Of a stretch of 64,000 nt of DNA, positions 22,871 through 34,790 are shown one piece after another. Source of the DNA: Ophiodon elongatus. Taxonomy: Eukaryota > Chordata > Actinopteri > Perciformes > Hexagrammidae. The stretch lies in NCBI GenBank assembly GCA_016806645.1, contig JACSYO010000115.1, positions 2,501-66,500 on the forward strand. The letters are read 5' to 3'. Within the stretch, counting starts at the first letter, position 1. Each line of letters opens with the position of its first letter. The position numbers and the translations under genes are program-made. The notes below the pieces were generated by a model, which saw only the letters and a program-made list of their open reading frames with translations, had not been told where the DNA came from and did not search any database.

Positions 22871-25800
22871 TGAAAGGGCTACAAGGCCCTACAAATAGCA
22901 AGGACCTTTGATGTCTGTCTGTCCACTCATCTGTACCACGTTTAGGACATGAGCAAGTTAACTCAACAATGACTGGTAAGATTTCTATTGGTGTAGATAT
23001 TCATGGTCCCCAGAAGATGATTTTGGTTGTCATACCATGACCTTTCATTCAGTGTCACAATCAGTATCTCTACAAAAGTTAAGGGCTGATTATCCATGAA
23101 TCCCCATTAGTTGAGGCAGAGCACTGAAGTCATGCTGGCATTGGTTGTTCATTCATGCTTCACAATCACCGGCTCATTCATCGCCACCAGCTGACTAATG
23201 ACCAATGTTTGTATGGATGTACAATGAGACAGTTTCTACCTGAGTGTATGACTTTGACACAAGAGGCCACTGAAAAAATACTTTTACATCTGAACATTTT
23301 TGTTTGGCTTAAGCTTGAAGTTTTGTTCTGATAACAACCTTCTCCATAGCAATTGAGCAAATCCATCCACTGAGGAAGGACATGGAGTGTGCTTGAAATC
23401 TTTTTTGGTCAAAAACCTTGTGTGTTGTTTGGAAAGCATTGTTTGTCCTTGAGGCTTGAAGACTTGTTGGTGGATTTTAGTATCTAATAGTCCTTGGACT
23501 AAATAACCACTTGCAATGAAGACATTATAAATTGTTGTTGACGGACTGCCTTGGCATTTGGTGATCACAACTATAAAGAACCTGTATGCATTTAGGAATT
23601 CCTTTACCTGTTATATAGTGCCTTTTTAAACTCAAAATGTACATTTAAACAAACTTGAGAGTGCTCGTGGGTCCAAAGGACACAATAAACCCCTATCAGG
23701 GCTACTTGTGAGGATTCAGACTTTCAGGCAGATTTCCTATTTTTCTTGCAAAGTTACTTCAAGTCAAATCCACTTCTCTAACCTTCAAGCCGCTGCGTCC
23801 CCACTGTGTTGTTATAGTCAGATCTTCCCTATTTTCATCTGATGTACAATGTCATCCTCGAGGTGTGGGGAAGCAGTTGAGAACACATTGCCTTCACCAA
23901 GAGGCGCAACCAGTGGGGTGTTTTACATTAAGGCTGGAATCACAGCGTGTCTCTTGCGCAGCATGGATTCAGTCTCTGCAATGTATACATGTATATTTCA
24001 TGATATTTCATTTCATCTGAAAATGTAAACTTCACTTATTTCACTGTGTTATTATAATCTGCGATGGAAGCATACAGAAACACGAAAGACGATCTTTCCC
24101 ATCTGTGATCCTTCTACATTGCCACAATACATTTGAATATGCAAAATTTAGACACACTAAGTCATTCAGTAATCTCCACCTTCCCTCTTTTTTTGTGCCG
24201 CAGTAGGACCGGTGGCCTGATTAGAGAGCCAGAGGCAGGCCGGTGCTTTGCCCTCTCTTTGCCTCCACATGGATAATTGTGTCCCTGCTTGCTGAATTTA
24301 CAAACACAGGCAATGGTTTAATTTTGCATTGTTCTCTCGCCTATCTCTCCTGCCTTTGCTCTCTCTTGCTACTTTGCCTGCTTTGCATTCTGAATTCACT
24401 GATAAGTAAACCTGATTAGCTGAGCCGCTGCTGCCAAATTCACTCCTCAATTCCAAAGAGGATGTCATTTTTTTCCCTCTCTTCATTTTCCATTCCTCTA
24501 TCTTGTCTTTCAAACAGATGAATGGGTGATGAGATTTGACGGGCTCATTTTTACCAACAGAGAGGTAGTTTCCTGTTTCCAAGGTTTTCGCTGATGAAGG
24601 CTGACTCCCAAAACCAAGGGACTTGCAGTAAGACCAATTTGCAATATCCCCTGCAAAATATTCTCTTTTTTTCCCCCACAAACACCACAGGAATCACTTG
24701 AGAGGCGTCTGGGTTGGATTGTGTTTTGGAAATGATCTAGTTATTTAGTCTTGCATAATTCTGTAACTGTTTTATATACTATTCTATATACCTTTTGGTC
24801 ACATGTAGCTCAAAAAAACATTTATTCTACATATTTGTACATTGAACATTGTTCATTTATCAATTAATGTTTATTTTTATGCGTTATTCAGGTTTTTCAC
24901 AAAAGTGGCATACTGACCCTGTTTAGGTAGAAACCTTGAACATATATAACAAGGACATAATAAAAAAATGGCAAACATCACAAAATCCTGTAAAATATAT
25001 TGCAATAAACGTCCATGGAGGCCACTTCAGTCTGAACATGTTCATAACACAACACCTGTCTATTGTGACACACTGATTACCTCGACGTGATTTCATTATG
25101 ATGACATCTATGGTTTGAGTTATTATTTTATGTAATGTATCAAAGTCTATGGAGTCCCGTTGAGCCTCGCTGTATTACAACTCATCTACAGACTGCATTC
25201 TACGTTTTTAATAGGTAACTTAGACACTATCAAATGTGCCATCAACTCTGATCTTGATTATGAGTTATGATGAGTTGTGTGATGCATTCATTTCTATTTA
25301 GCCCCAATCAATCTTTTTGTATTTATAACTCAACACCTGTGTACAGTGCATGCTCTGTTGTGTTGCACACTGATCAGGTGGACACATGTCATTACTATTA
25401 CCTCTACCTGAGTCATTATAAGTTATACTTCATGAACGTCTACGGAGGCCCATTCAGCCCCATTGTATTAGCACTATAAACTCTAAAGTATTTAACAAAG
25501 TAATTTACTGAAGTGCATCAAAGCATAGCGCTGAAGTGTTGCAAAGCTCTCCTCTCTTTCCAAATCATCTATATTGTACTTCGGCCAATGCATGTGTTTT
25601 CACGGGATTGTAAAGTCATCCTGCCAATCAGCAGGGTTAGGGTTAGGCTTACACAGCAATCACCGACAATTATTTTCTAGTTTCATATTCCTGTCATCCC
25701 ATTTAGTTTTTTTTCCTATTTTTCTACCTCTGGGTAGCTGCATAAATGAAGGACGGACTAATTTTCAGTGACATTTAGCAGTACTATCAAGTGAAAAGTC

Positions 25801-26313
25801 ATTTAAGCTCAAAGAAAAGAGACCGGGCCGGTTTTCGGCGTAGTCAGCACTCTCTCCACTTGCTCAGTAAAAAGCTCAGTGTGTTACCAACCAAACAGAT
25901 GGGATCCCTCAGTGTTTGAATTTCATCTGTGAAAATGGTTTATTTAAATATTATTCTGATATTGTCATTATAATACAAACTGTTGCAATGTTCCAGTACA
26001 GAAGCCTCACACAATACTAAAGAAAAGAGAACTAGAATTCATCAGACTTTTTTTGACAGCTCAACAAACAGACAGGACGGCATTGAAATGAAATACATTA
26101 GAATAAACAAATACATCTAGAGTGCATGAGTAGCGTGGCATATAGAACGAACAGAAGAATGGCTGTGTTTCTGAAATAGCATCCTGGATGAAGGAACTGC
26201 TGCTCTAGCCGTCATTGTGAACTCTTCTCCTCTTCAGTAACAGAGCTTGTTGCTTGAAAGCAATTCAGCCTCCATCGCAACCCAAACTCATGACTCAGTT
26301 CCTCAACGAGCAT
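22871..26313. other. Intergenic sequence, no gene recognised
   Basis: A long, mostly unique stretch. A 127-codon open frame on the minus strand (24681-24298) has low-complexity, lysine/serine-rich content and no splice or start context that would support a gene. No clear repeats were seen. Confidence 0.45.
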
Positions 26314-26699
26314 CATCTTTTTAGAGTTGTTCCGATACCAGTACCAGAAATGACACAGCCTAAAATGCTGGCTCGGGTTTTAGCGAGTACGTCAGATCCG
26401 ATATCACTTCATCATGTCATTTACCAGCTCATTTAGACTACACAGGAACAACTTCCCGTGTCACTCGCTACTTGATCTGTATGTCCTGTCTGATTCAGCA
26501 GAGCTGAGGAAGAAGATAAATGGCTCCTTCCATCATCAGTTGCAGAAATAACGCAGGCTGGTCTACAAACAATGTGGCGTAGATTGTAGATATACCACAA
26601 AATGATTTAGTACGTTATCCACGTAATCATGAATGAGGAAGTATAAAGACTGCTTAAGGACACGTAGGGAGGGCGGGAGTGCAGGTGGGCGGATCCAAT

Positions 26700-26970
26700 A
26701 AACACAGATCTTTCAGCCAGGAGACCACAGTTCGTTCACCGTTGTCACTCTTGATGTTTTTTGGCACGGCACTTCCGTAGTGATTTTCTGTTGCCTTAAC
26801 TTAACCAAATATTTGACGATCTTTTCCTAAACCTAACTGAGTTGCCTGTTAAAGACATAAGTTTGGTTTGAAAAGACGTGTAACGAGTGGAAAGTGACTG
26901 GCTTTCACGGAAAAACACATAAAAAACAAGGAGTAACTTTTCGTAGGATATCATAGGAATTGTTGTTTGA
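26700..26970 (-). repeat. Family A copy nested inside the hAT element
   Basis: Read on the minus strand it gives GTGGTCTCCTGGCTGAAAG and GTGTTTATTGGATCCGCCCA. In plus orientation it contains TTTTCCTAAACCTAACTGAG and AAGTTTGGTTTGAAAAGACG, which correspond to the 5' blocks of the family. Because it lies between the two hAT ends, family A inserted here after, or travelled with, the hAT element. Confidence 0.5.
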
Positions 26971-27217
26971 GGAGGAGTGAGACATCTCTTTCTCATCTCT
27001 TTTGAGAGAAGCACATCCGATGTCCAGAGTGTATCGTCAGCTACAGCTCAGCTACAGCTGGCAACATCTGTCAAACTAGATGATAAAAGAAAGTTCTACG
27101 GCATTCATTCTCTGTATGTATTTGTTAATGTTTTTCAAAGGGTTTAACCTGAGAAGATCATACAACAATGACAACAATCATATCACATCCATACAGGGTT
27201 AGTAGTATACAGCTGTT

Positions 27218-27240
27218 TAATAATAATAATAATAATAATT
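27218..27240. repeat. (AAT)n microsatellite
   Basis: About seven AAT units, within the hAT-type element. Confidence 0.95.
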
Positions 27241-27318
27241 TGTAGTTTTGTTTTTAAAGTTACCCTATTGTAATCGGTATCAGGAAAGAAAAATGGTATC
27301 GGAACAACTACATTTTTT

Positions 27319-28139
27319 CATGACTCCAATCATAAAATCCAATGAGTCATCGCTCCAATCTGTCCTTCTGTGTTATTCAGTATGTTGCAAGGACCCACAG
27401 TCAAGCGGGTCCCCTAGATTAGGATGAAAGCTTTATAAAGGAGATGTTTCTAATATTCATAGCTATATATAGAATTTTTTTTTTTTTAGTCATACAGTTT
27501 ACCCAAGTTCATTTTGAAGAGATGAGAACCCACTTTGGACTTGTTAACACTTGAATATGAGTACATGACACCATTGTTACAAGTACAGAACATCACTGGC
27601 GTCTGCCTTTTTAAATGGATGGTTAAAAAAAGAAAAAAAATGTTAACATGCTGATTATTTCATTTACAAGTTGTACAGTTCTGTAACTTTTTACATGAGG
27701 GTTGGACAGTTTGTCCACTCTAACAGTGCACACTCTCCAAAGTGGCACATTAACAATAGAATCAACCTCCAAATCCCGTTATACCTTAAAATAAAGTGGA
27801 TTGTTTTCTTTCTTCAAACTAAACCTTCTGAATCATTGTACATAACATGTCATTTCAAAACACAGCGATCGATTTCCAGTCACAGCAGATCGGCATATAC
27901 TATGTGACAGTGACGCGAGATTAACTGTCCAAATTCACCTTGAAGCTATTTGGAATTTGAGGGATTAGACGGGGTCGCCCTTGATCGCCCTCACTTCCTG
28001 TCCCTACGCTGGAAGCTGCTGATCAGTCCACGTCTCGGGTCTGATCCCAAAGCGTGATGAAGCACTGCCTGACTTTGACTGCCGGTGCTGAATCAACAAG
28101 TTCCCCTCCGCAGTTCTTTGGGAATGCAGTGCAACTATA
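27319..28139. other. Intergenic sequence, no gene recognised
   Basis: AT-rich sequence with a short poly-T run near 27477-27487. No exon-like or repeat signal is visible. Confidence 0.45.
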
Positions 28140-28240
28140 CAGGGGATGGAGGGACCCGGGGGACGGGGGGACAGGGGGACGGGGGGGACGAGGGGACAGG
28201 GGGACGGGGTGGACGAGAGGACGGGGGGGACGGGGGATTT
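28140..28240 (+). repeat. G-rich (GGGGGAC)-type minisatellite
   Basis: Around ten irregular units of G runs (4 to 7 G) separated by AC, AGA or ACGA, all on the plus strand. Such spaced G runs can fold into G-quadruplexes. The open frames of Gly/Asp/Arg over it are artefacts of the repeat. Confidence 0.93.
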
Positions 28241-28245
28241 ATCCT

Positions 28246-29640
28246 CTGTCTGCCAAGCGGAATAAAAGCTTGAGGGGAGATGAATTTAGCTTTTTGAGAA
28301 CACACAGCACAGTAATCGTTGGCATTCCATCTGTATGTTGTGTGTGAATGTTAGATTATACCACACGCCACATGAGAAACTACATAGTCATGCTTCATGT
28401 TACTTTAATTTGACGTAAATTTTGGGCATCATCTGAGCAGAAGAATAACATGTGCTTCGGGGTCAACGTCTACCAAAGTAAAATATTGATCTTATTGCAG
28501 GGCAACTGCTCAGGCAGCATGACACTCATGGTGGATAACATTCACTCACAGATTCTTGAGACATAAATCAACTGCACTATTGTCTTTTTAGCTCAAAAGT
28601 TAACAAAAGAATACTATTTATTTATTTGAGGTTATACTGTATCTGTTGTTGCACTATGAAACCTAAAGAAAACACCTTTGTCTGTGTTTGTGTCAGATTG
28701 TCAAAGCGTTTTGCTAATAAATGCTCTGCAAGGATTAAAATCTCTATGAAATATCATCTGAAAATAAAGCAAAAAATATATTACTGTAAGATATAAGAGA
28801 GAAGATTAACAAAACTAACTCATTTCTTCCAAACATGGGTCATATACAGTGTTGATGACAAGTGGACTCTCTGTGTTGCACTGCATCTCAACTCATCCAC
28901 TCAAACGTCTACCTGCAAAATGTGTGTGTGTTCCTGTTGCGGCGTCAGAAAACAATACAGACGAGCAATACCCATAATCCAAAGTGGGTAAACTCTCATT
29001 CGTCCTCCGTCGTGGTGAGACGTACCGGGGAGGAGCACAGCAACCGAAGCATGCCGCGTGAATATGGTGCAGGTCAATTAAAATTAATCATCCAACGGTC
29101 ACATATCAGGATTTTCCAATGACGCATACATTGTGACATCCTTTTTATTCCTACTGAGGATGCGATACAAATTAAGATGACGGGGGACAATTTATATATC
29201 ACACCAAAGCTAGCACATTAAAATAAAGCTAAATTCAACAAACTGTAACACTGAACTCCCAAGTGTTGACTTATGTAGCTCAAATAACTTATGTTCCCCT
29301 CTTTTACGCCGTCAGGTCAATAAGCATGCACACCTGTATACGTATCACTAACAAGATGTAAAATTATGCACATTGGATCATTTCCATGGCCAATACAGCT
29401 GAAGAAAAGTGAGAATTTAAACCCTTTTTTAACCGCATGGTTAATGTTAACAGTCTAAATTAACATGTACTTTAATTTCTTTTGTTTCTTTGAGAGGGCC
29501 TATTCACAATGGAGTTCCATGGCCAATATGGTGAGTTTCAGCTATGTATACAGCACATACAGTAATTCTAGGTGTTTTAAAGAAAACAGATATATATCTA
29601 GAATCATACATATTACACAAATATAGATTCTTTTTTTCTT
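28246..29640. other. Intergenic sequence, no gene recognised
   Basis: Unique-looking sequence. No clear exon, RNA gene or mobile element was found. Confidence 0.45.
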
Positions 29641-29663
29641 GTTCACTTTTGAGCAATAAACAC

Positions 29664-29792
29664 ATGGAACTGGAACAGGGAAACCATAAGGAAAGTCATT
29701 CTTCCATGAGAATTATCCAACAAGCTACAGAGTCCTTTTTCCCACCGGAGCGCTGCACCTCGGATGGTGTCGAGTCGCCGTCTGTACAAAAG
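29664..29792 (+). other. Possible exon (ATG to splice donor)
   Basis: From an ATG at 29664 the plus strand is open for exactly 43 codons to a good donor, CAAAAG|GTAATCC. The peptide is protein-like in composition (it contains SSMRIIQQATESFFPPER and ends GVESPSVQK). If read past the donor it stops soon after. I do not recognise it and find no matching second exon, so a chance open frame is equally possible. Confidence 0.2.
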
Positions 29793-29903
29793 GTAATCCA
29801 AGTGGTTTGAAGGTGACTGGTGTTTACAGTGGCTAATAGCAATGTGCTGGGAGCAAGAGCAGTAGTGGCAGGGAGATGACGGCCAACTGTGCTGTCCGCA
29901 TAT

Positions 29904-29938
29904 TGTGTGTGTGTGTGTGTGTGGGGGGGGGGGGGGGG
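29904..29938 (+). repeat. (GT)n followed by 16 G
   Basis: About nine GT units run into a homopolymer of 16 G. A second G8 run follows at 29952-29959. Confidence 0.95.
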
Positions 29939-30329
29939 AAGACGGGACTAGGGGGGGGATTTTCTTGTTCACTTTGAGAGCAAACAGAACGAGAGCGAGA
30001 TCAGGGCGCAAACCATGTCAGTTCTTCAAATTATAACAAGGCACCCCTCACCAAACCACACACCAGGAGGAGGACTGCCGGTCCACAGTTGGAGGATGAT
30101 ATTCTTGTACCTGAGAAGAGAAGAAACAAAGGACGTTACGTTTTCTGATACAACCGTTGCACAGATTTCTTTAGCTTGATGAATAATAGATAGACCAATG
30201 CAACTCTGTAAGAGAGAAATATTAAATTATCAATAGAGTAAGGCATTATGTCTTTGTAGTGAGACGTCAGATATTTTGCCACACTATATGTTTTTTTCAG
30301 GAGAGACATAAGCATGTCAACAGCAGTAC

Positions 30330-30460
30330 TAACGAAACAATGCATCGAGCCTGAAGCTACAGCATACCATGTCACGCCCAAATATGGACGCTTGGTCACA
30401 CCCCTCAGCATCTGATACCGTCGCACAACGTCTGTATGAGGAGCACCAGGCTTTCAACTA
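30330..30460 (-). repeat. Family A, 3' part
   Basis: On the minus strand it reads GTTGAAAGCCTGGTGCTCCT, then CATACAGACG and TATCAGATGCTGAGGGGTG. This matches the 3' end of the copy at 22870 and the border of the 25-bp minisatellite near 42920. It lies about 90 bases from the 21-bp minisatellite. Confidence 0.55.
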
Positions 30461-30549
30461 ACTACAGTGGAAACCCCATCTGGAGAATTGTATTACTAAC
30501 TGTCAGAGCAAAGGATTCGGGGGTGTGGTGACAAAGAAGTCCACTCAGG

Positions 30550-30907
30550 GTAGGAAGGTATAGTAGAGCGGTAGGAAGGTATAGTAGAGCGCTAGGAAGG
30601 TACAGTAGAGCGGTAGGAAGGTATAGTAGAGCGCTAGGAAGGTACAGTAGAGAGGTAGGAAGGTATAGTAGAGCGCTAGGAAGGTATAGTAGAGCGCTAG
30701 GAAGGTATAGTAGAGCGCTAGGAAGGTATAGTAGAGCGGTAGGAAGGTACAGTAGAGAGGTAGGAAGGTATAGTAGAGTGCTAGGAAGGTGCAGTAGAGC
30801 GGTAGGAATGTACAGTAGAGTGGTAGGAAGGTACAGTAGAGAGGTAGGAAGGTACAGTAGAGCGGTAGGAAGGTACAGTCGAGCGGTAGGCAGGTACAGT
30901 AGAGTGG
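30550..30907. repeat. 21-bp minisatellite, about 17 copies
   Basis: The unit contains TAGGAAGGTAYAGTAGAG plus a variable end (CGG, CGC, AGG or TGG). The T/C and end variants are interspersed, as in arrays shaped by local duplication and gene conversion. Because 21 is a multiple of three and the unit lacks stops on the minus strand, a 163-codon frame (30953-30462) encodes a heptad LLYLPTA/LLYLPSA repeat. There is no promoter, splice site or family match to suggest that this is a real protein. Confidence 0.95.
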
Positions 30908-31002
30908 ATGGATGAACTAAGACCAGACTGGAACCCAGGTGACCAGTACTCATGTCCCATGTGAAACCAAGAAAATGTTGTTGTCGTCTTTGTGTTCAAA
31001 AC

Positions 31003-31390
31003 ATTCAATTCAATTCAATTCAATTTATTTTTGTATAGCCCAAAATCACAAATTACAATTTTGCCTCAGAGGGCTTTACAATCTGTACACAACGACATCC
31101 TCTGTCCCTGAACCTCATCGACTCAGGAAAAACTCCCCCCCAAAAAAAACTTTCAACAGGGAGAAAAATGGAAGAAACCTTCAGGAGAGCAGCAGAGGAG
31201 GATCCCTCTCCCAGGATGGACAGAGTACAAAAATAGATGTCATGTGTACAGAATGAACAGCATAACAGTTACAACACGTTCAATTCACATGACAGAAATG
31301 ATTCATGTAATAGTAGCAGTAGGTGACGGGGATGGACCACAGCAGGACGCAGGACCAGGGTCCAGATTGACATTGAGTTTCACTTTCATT
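31003..31390 (-). mobile_element. LINE-type 3' end common in fish, tail (AATTG)n
   Basis: Read on the minus strand it contains TGGGAGAGGGATCCTCCTCT, TGAAGGTTTCTTCC, TTGTAAAGCCCTCTGAGGCA and TTTTGGGCTATACAAAAATA, and ends in AATTG repeats (31003-31024 on the plus strand). This phrase series is extremely widespread in teleost genomes, and the short tandem tail is typical of non-LTR retrotransposons. I do not assign a named family. It has no intact coding sequence. Confidence 0.7.
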
Positions 31391-32104
31391 TTATAAAGCG
31401 AGTAAGTTTAACTCAAGTCACCATCTTTTCCTGAACCTAAGTCTTTCTGTTTAAATTCACATCGTTAACCCCGTGTTGACAGTAACCGTAGTGGAGCGGC
31501 CCGGTGAGAAGACCAAGGGACAGCATGTGACCAATGTTATAATGGGGAAAAATCCTGGTTACTGCAAATAAAACGTGCAGAGGATTTGTTTTGTACGTTT
31601 GTTATTTTTCGGGCTGTGATGAGATGCGACCTTTCACCTTCCATGTCGGGGCGGCTGAGGTAGAGCGGTCGCTGTGTGAGTGTGAATGTTTATCGCTCCT
31701 GAGCAGGTGGCAGACTCTGCCATGTATGACTGGGTGAATGCTGGCTCGTGTTGTGAAGCCCTTTGAATCACAAAAATATAAACAAGAAAAGTGGCATGAA
31801 AATGTGGTCCATTTTCCATTTACGTGCTGCACACCCATCCACCGACTGTCTGACTGTCCTCCAGGGAAAAGAGGACATCCGTTCTGTCAGCAAACCAAAC
31901 ATCAGACTTTCAACGTTTACCTTTATTTTAACCAGGACCATGGCTGATCTCGGACCTTAATCCGGTGTTTATTACTGTAACCATAATATGTATCCTGTTC
32001 ATGTGATGGTTTACTAAGAGTTATTGTTCGTTCTCAAACAGAATTCCAGAAACACGAGCTATAAGTACGGTTGTTATGTAAATGACATATCTGGTGATAG
32101 TGTA
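31391..32104. other. Intergenic sequence with possible family A traces
   Basis: The phrases CATCTTTTCCTGAACCTAAG and TTGACAGTAACCGTAGTGG near 31420-31490 faintly resemble family A 5' blocks. No gene is recognised. Confidence 0.35.
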
Positions 32105-32240
32105 AGTGTTAGATAACACAAGTATGTAAGTTGTTTGTACATGTGACATGAACAGTGGTCTCCTGGTGAAAGTTCTGTGTTTGATTGACCCATCTTTTTT
32201 TTATAACGTCTTCCTCAGAGGCAGCCCTGCGCGTTCCGCT
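32105..32240 (+). repeat. Family A, central part
   Basis: It contains GTGGTCTCCTGGTGAAAGTT, TTGATTGACCCATC and TTCCTCAGAGGCAG in family order. Both flanks are diverged. Confidence 0.55.
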
Positions 32241-32649
32241 CACACATATGTGGGTTATACACACATGATCGTGCGTTGATGAGAACAGCCTGAACCATGA
32301 TGACAAATGTCCCCTGACCTTAACACCGTAATTCATTTGAACTCAAACCATGATCTCACCAAGGAATCTGCTTAACCCTAACCCCAAATGGATATGTGAG
32401 AGTTATGGAACACAAAAGATGCCGTCCTGTCGATGGAGCATCAGCTCAGAAAACAAACGTATATTTCTGGAGGTCCTTTCATTAAGAACTCTTGTTTCAA
32501 CCTTCACACCTGAAGGTACTTTCCACCCAACCCAGTCACTATAAAACGTTAGCATTGCACATTGATGCAAATCCAGGATACGTTAATTAATTTAACATTT
32601 AAAATCAACATTTCTACATATGTGCACATCAACGTTATAGTGTTTCTCA

Positions 32650-32740
32650 ATCACATTTAGGTTTAGGCAACAAAACTACTGAGCTGAGTAAAGGTCTTAG
32701 TTTGGGTTGAAATAAGAACAATTAGTTTGGTTTCCCAGGA
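32650..32740 (+). repeat. Family A, 5' part
   Basis: It contains AGGTTTAGGCAACAAAACTA and GTTTGGGTTGAAATAAG, the same 5' blocks seen in reverse at 37900-37980 and forward near 8985. The central block does not follow, so this is a partial copy. Confidence 0.55.
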
Positions 32741-34689
32741 CAGAGCAACGGTGTCCTGGGTGTGTTTGTGTTGTCTAACATGTGGTTGCCTGTTTGTGTT
32801 TCACCCTCTTCTGCGTTCCAAATGTTGCACCATATGGTTTCATTAAGTTTGATCCATAAGGCTGCAGTCACCTGTGAAGCCTGTGAACACTGCTTGGCTG
32901 CAGAGCATGGATTCATAAACAAACTACATCTAAATTATTTCTTTGTATGAGTCATCTAATGTTTTTTTTTACAGGCCAAACATGATTACGCCATTAAACA
33001 TTCAGCCAGTTACTTTATTGGCTTCAATGTTTTCTACTGTCACAACACAAATGTCTTATTTGTAACACATTAGTGGAGCGTTTAAGTCTTGATTTACAGT
33101 CACCTACTCAAACACACGCGTCACGTTGAGGCTAATAGATAGAACGTGGCACATTAATCATAAAAGAAACTGTCAAATCGAACTTAAACTTAATGTTCTT
33201 CCATAAATGCCACTACCTTCACCAGACAAGCGCAGGAAACTACAAATGTAAACCCCCTCAAAGTAAACAGCCTTTGAAGTCTTCTGAAAAGGATTTACAT
33301 GGGCAGCTGCTGTTGCCTTGGCCCTGACAAACTGATATCACCACTGCAGGCAGCTGACTGTTTACTGAGCATCTGACATGACTAACAACTGCAAACTAGA
33401 ACACAGCCTCCTCAGCCTCCTCTTTGATCCGCCTGCGTCTCGGGGACATCGAACCTGAACTGATGAGAGCAAAGTGAACCGATGACAACTGTACGATCCT
33501 TTGCAGCGGGATTCTGTGGACCAAAAGTAGTGAAATGGAGGAAGCAGAAAGAGAGGGAGAAAGGCTTTGAGAAGCTTGAAAGGAAGGGAGAGGTGAGAAA
33601 CAAGAGAAGTTGTATGAAATAGAAAATGAAATAGTCAGTAAATCAGATTGGCATGGACTGGATTCCCGTGTCAGACCTGGGGTTGGCTCTCAGAAGGAAA
33701 CCGTCCAGGGGACACTTTGTACCTTGCGGCCCGACTCTGGATTGTCTGGGCTGCCGGGGATTGTGGGGGATGAAGGGAGGAGCGGTAGGGGGGCGGCAGC
33801 GGCGGGGGGGCAGAGATGGAGGGCTTTGACCCTTTATTCCTCCCCACCACATCTCATTTGGCTTGAGGTGATGGAGGGAACAGGAGTGCCACAGAGGAGC
33901 AGCAATCACTCTGGGCCAAAACATCCTTCACACAGAGAATAATTAATCAGCCTCCAGCTACGAGTCGGAGCGAGACAGACGCAGAGCGACAGCACACGGA
34001 AGACCATGCACTAATTCACGAATACCAGGCGTTCTGCAATCATTATGAGGATGTACAATTTAATTTGAAAAACTGGAAACCTTTTTCTTTCTTGTTTTGG
34101 GTTACTCCGAGCATGTTTTCCTGGTGGCCATGAGGGAAGTGTGAGACTCCAAGCCGTTGCCAAGCCATGCCATTCTGAACATCTTGTACCATTTCACACA
34201 GCAGTAGGAACATGTGGCGAGTGTGTGTGTGGGGTGGGAGTGGGGGTCGGGGGAGGGGGAGGGAGAGCTGTGGAGATGACGCAATACGGCATCATCCAAC
34301 ACAGTAGACAGCCTTCACTGCACAGCGGCTGTGCATGTTTAAATGATGCCCCTTAAAAGAATAAGTTGTACACTTCATGATGAACGTAAAATGTTTGTCT
34401 AACGAAGGAATTATATGAAAACACACACAAAATAAAGGCTACGCAGATTTAATCCTGGAACTGTGGACTCTCTTTTTCTACACAGTGCAGCCAAACTCAA
34501 GGCTAAAGAACCCTGAATAGACCTACAGTACGTATTGGGGTTCTTCTTTGTTCAAGTTCACTGTTAAAATGTGAAGAATGCATTATTGTTTGTATGTTTG
34601 CAACCTTTCTCCTACAATAATTGGTTCTTACACAACTAAACTTCACTACAATTGTGGGAATTGCTACACTTTTTAGGGAAACATATTTT
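32741..34689. other. Intergenic sequence with a G-rich stretch
   Basis: No gene is recognised. G-rich segments at 33770-33815 and 34215-34268 (GTGTGTGGGGTGGGAG and neighbours) are low-complexity. Open frames in 33610-33940 on both strands have no splice or homology support. Confidence 0.4.
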
Positions 34690-34699
34690 CTCCCAGAAT

Positions 34700-34790
34700 A
34701 TGGTGGCAGTTTGACACACGGGACACCACCAGCAGTCTCCTGGTGGAAGCCCCGGGTTTTTGACCGATCAAAAACCTTCTCCCCACTCAT
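34700..34790 (+). repeat. Family A, central part
   Basis: GGGACACCACCAGCAGTCTC, CTGGTGGAAGCCCCGGG and TTTTTGACCGATC follow the family order with more divergence than other copies. Confidence 0.45.

Larger units (their letters stand above)
26314..27318. mobile_element. Non-autonomous hAT-type element with TSD
   Basis: The left end TAGAGTTGTTCCGATACCA (from 26322) and the right end TGGTATCGGAACAACTA (to 27310) are inverted copies, except for two extra bases on the left. The element is flanked by CATCTTTT (26314-26321) and CATTTTTT (27311-27318), an 8-bp near-duplication with one difference. Eight-base target duplications and a TAG-type end are hallmarks of the hAT superfamily. Both ends also carry a second motif nearby (GTACCAG on the left, ATCGGTATCAG on the right). 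Inside there is no transposase frame, only unique sequence, an (AAT)n run and a nested family A copy. It is a non-autonomous, old insertion. Confidence 0.75.

Noticed and set aside
24298..24681. 127-codon minus-strand open frame
   Set aside because: Lysine/serine-rich composition, no recognised motif, no splice or promoter context, and no counterpart nearby. Chance open frame is the simpler reading.
30462..30953. 163-codon minus-strand open frame of LLYLPTA heptads as a membrane protein
   Set aside because: The frame exists only because the 21-bp minisatellite unit is a multiple of three and stop-free on that strand. There is no splice, start or family support.
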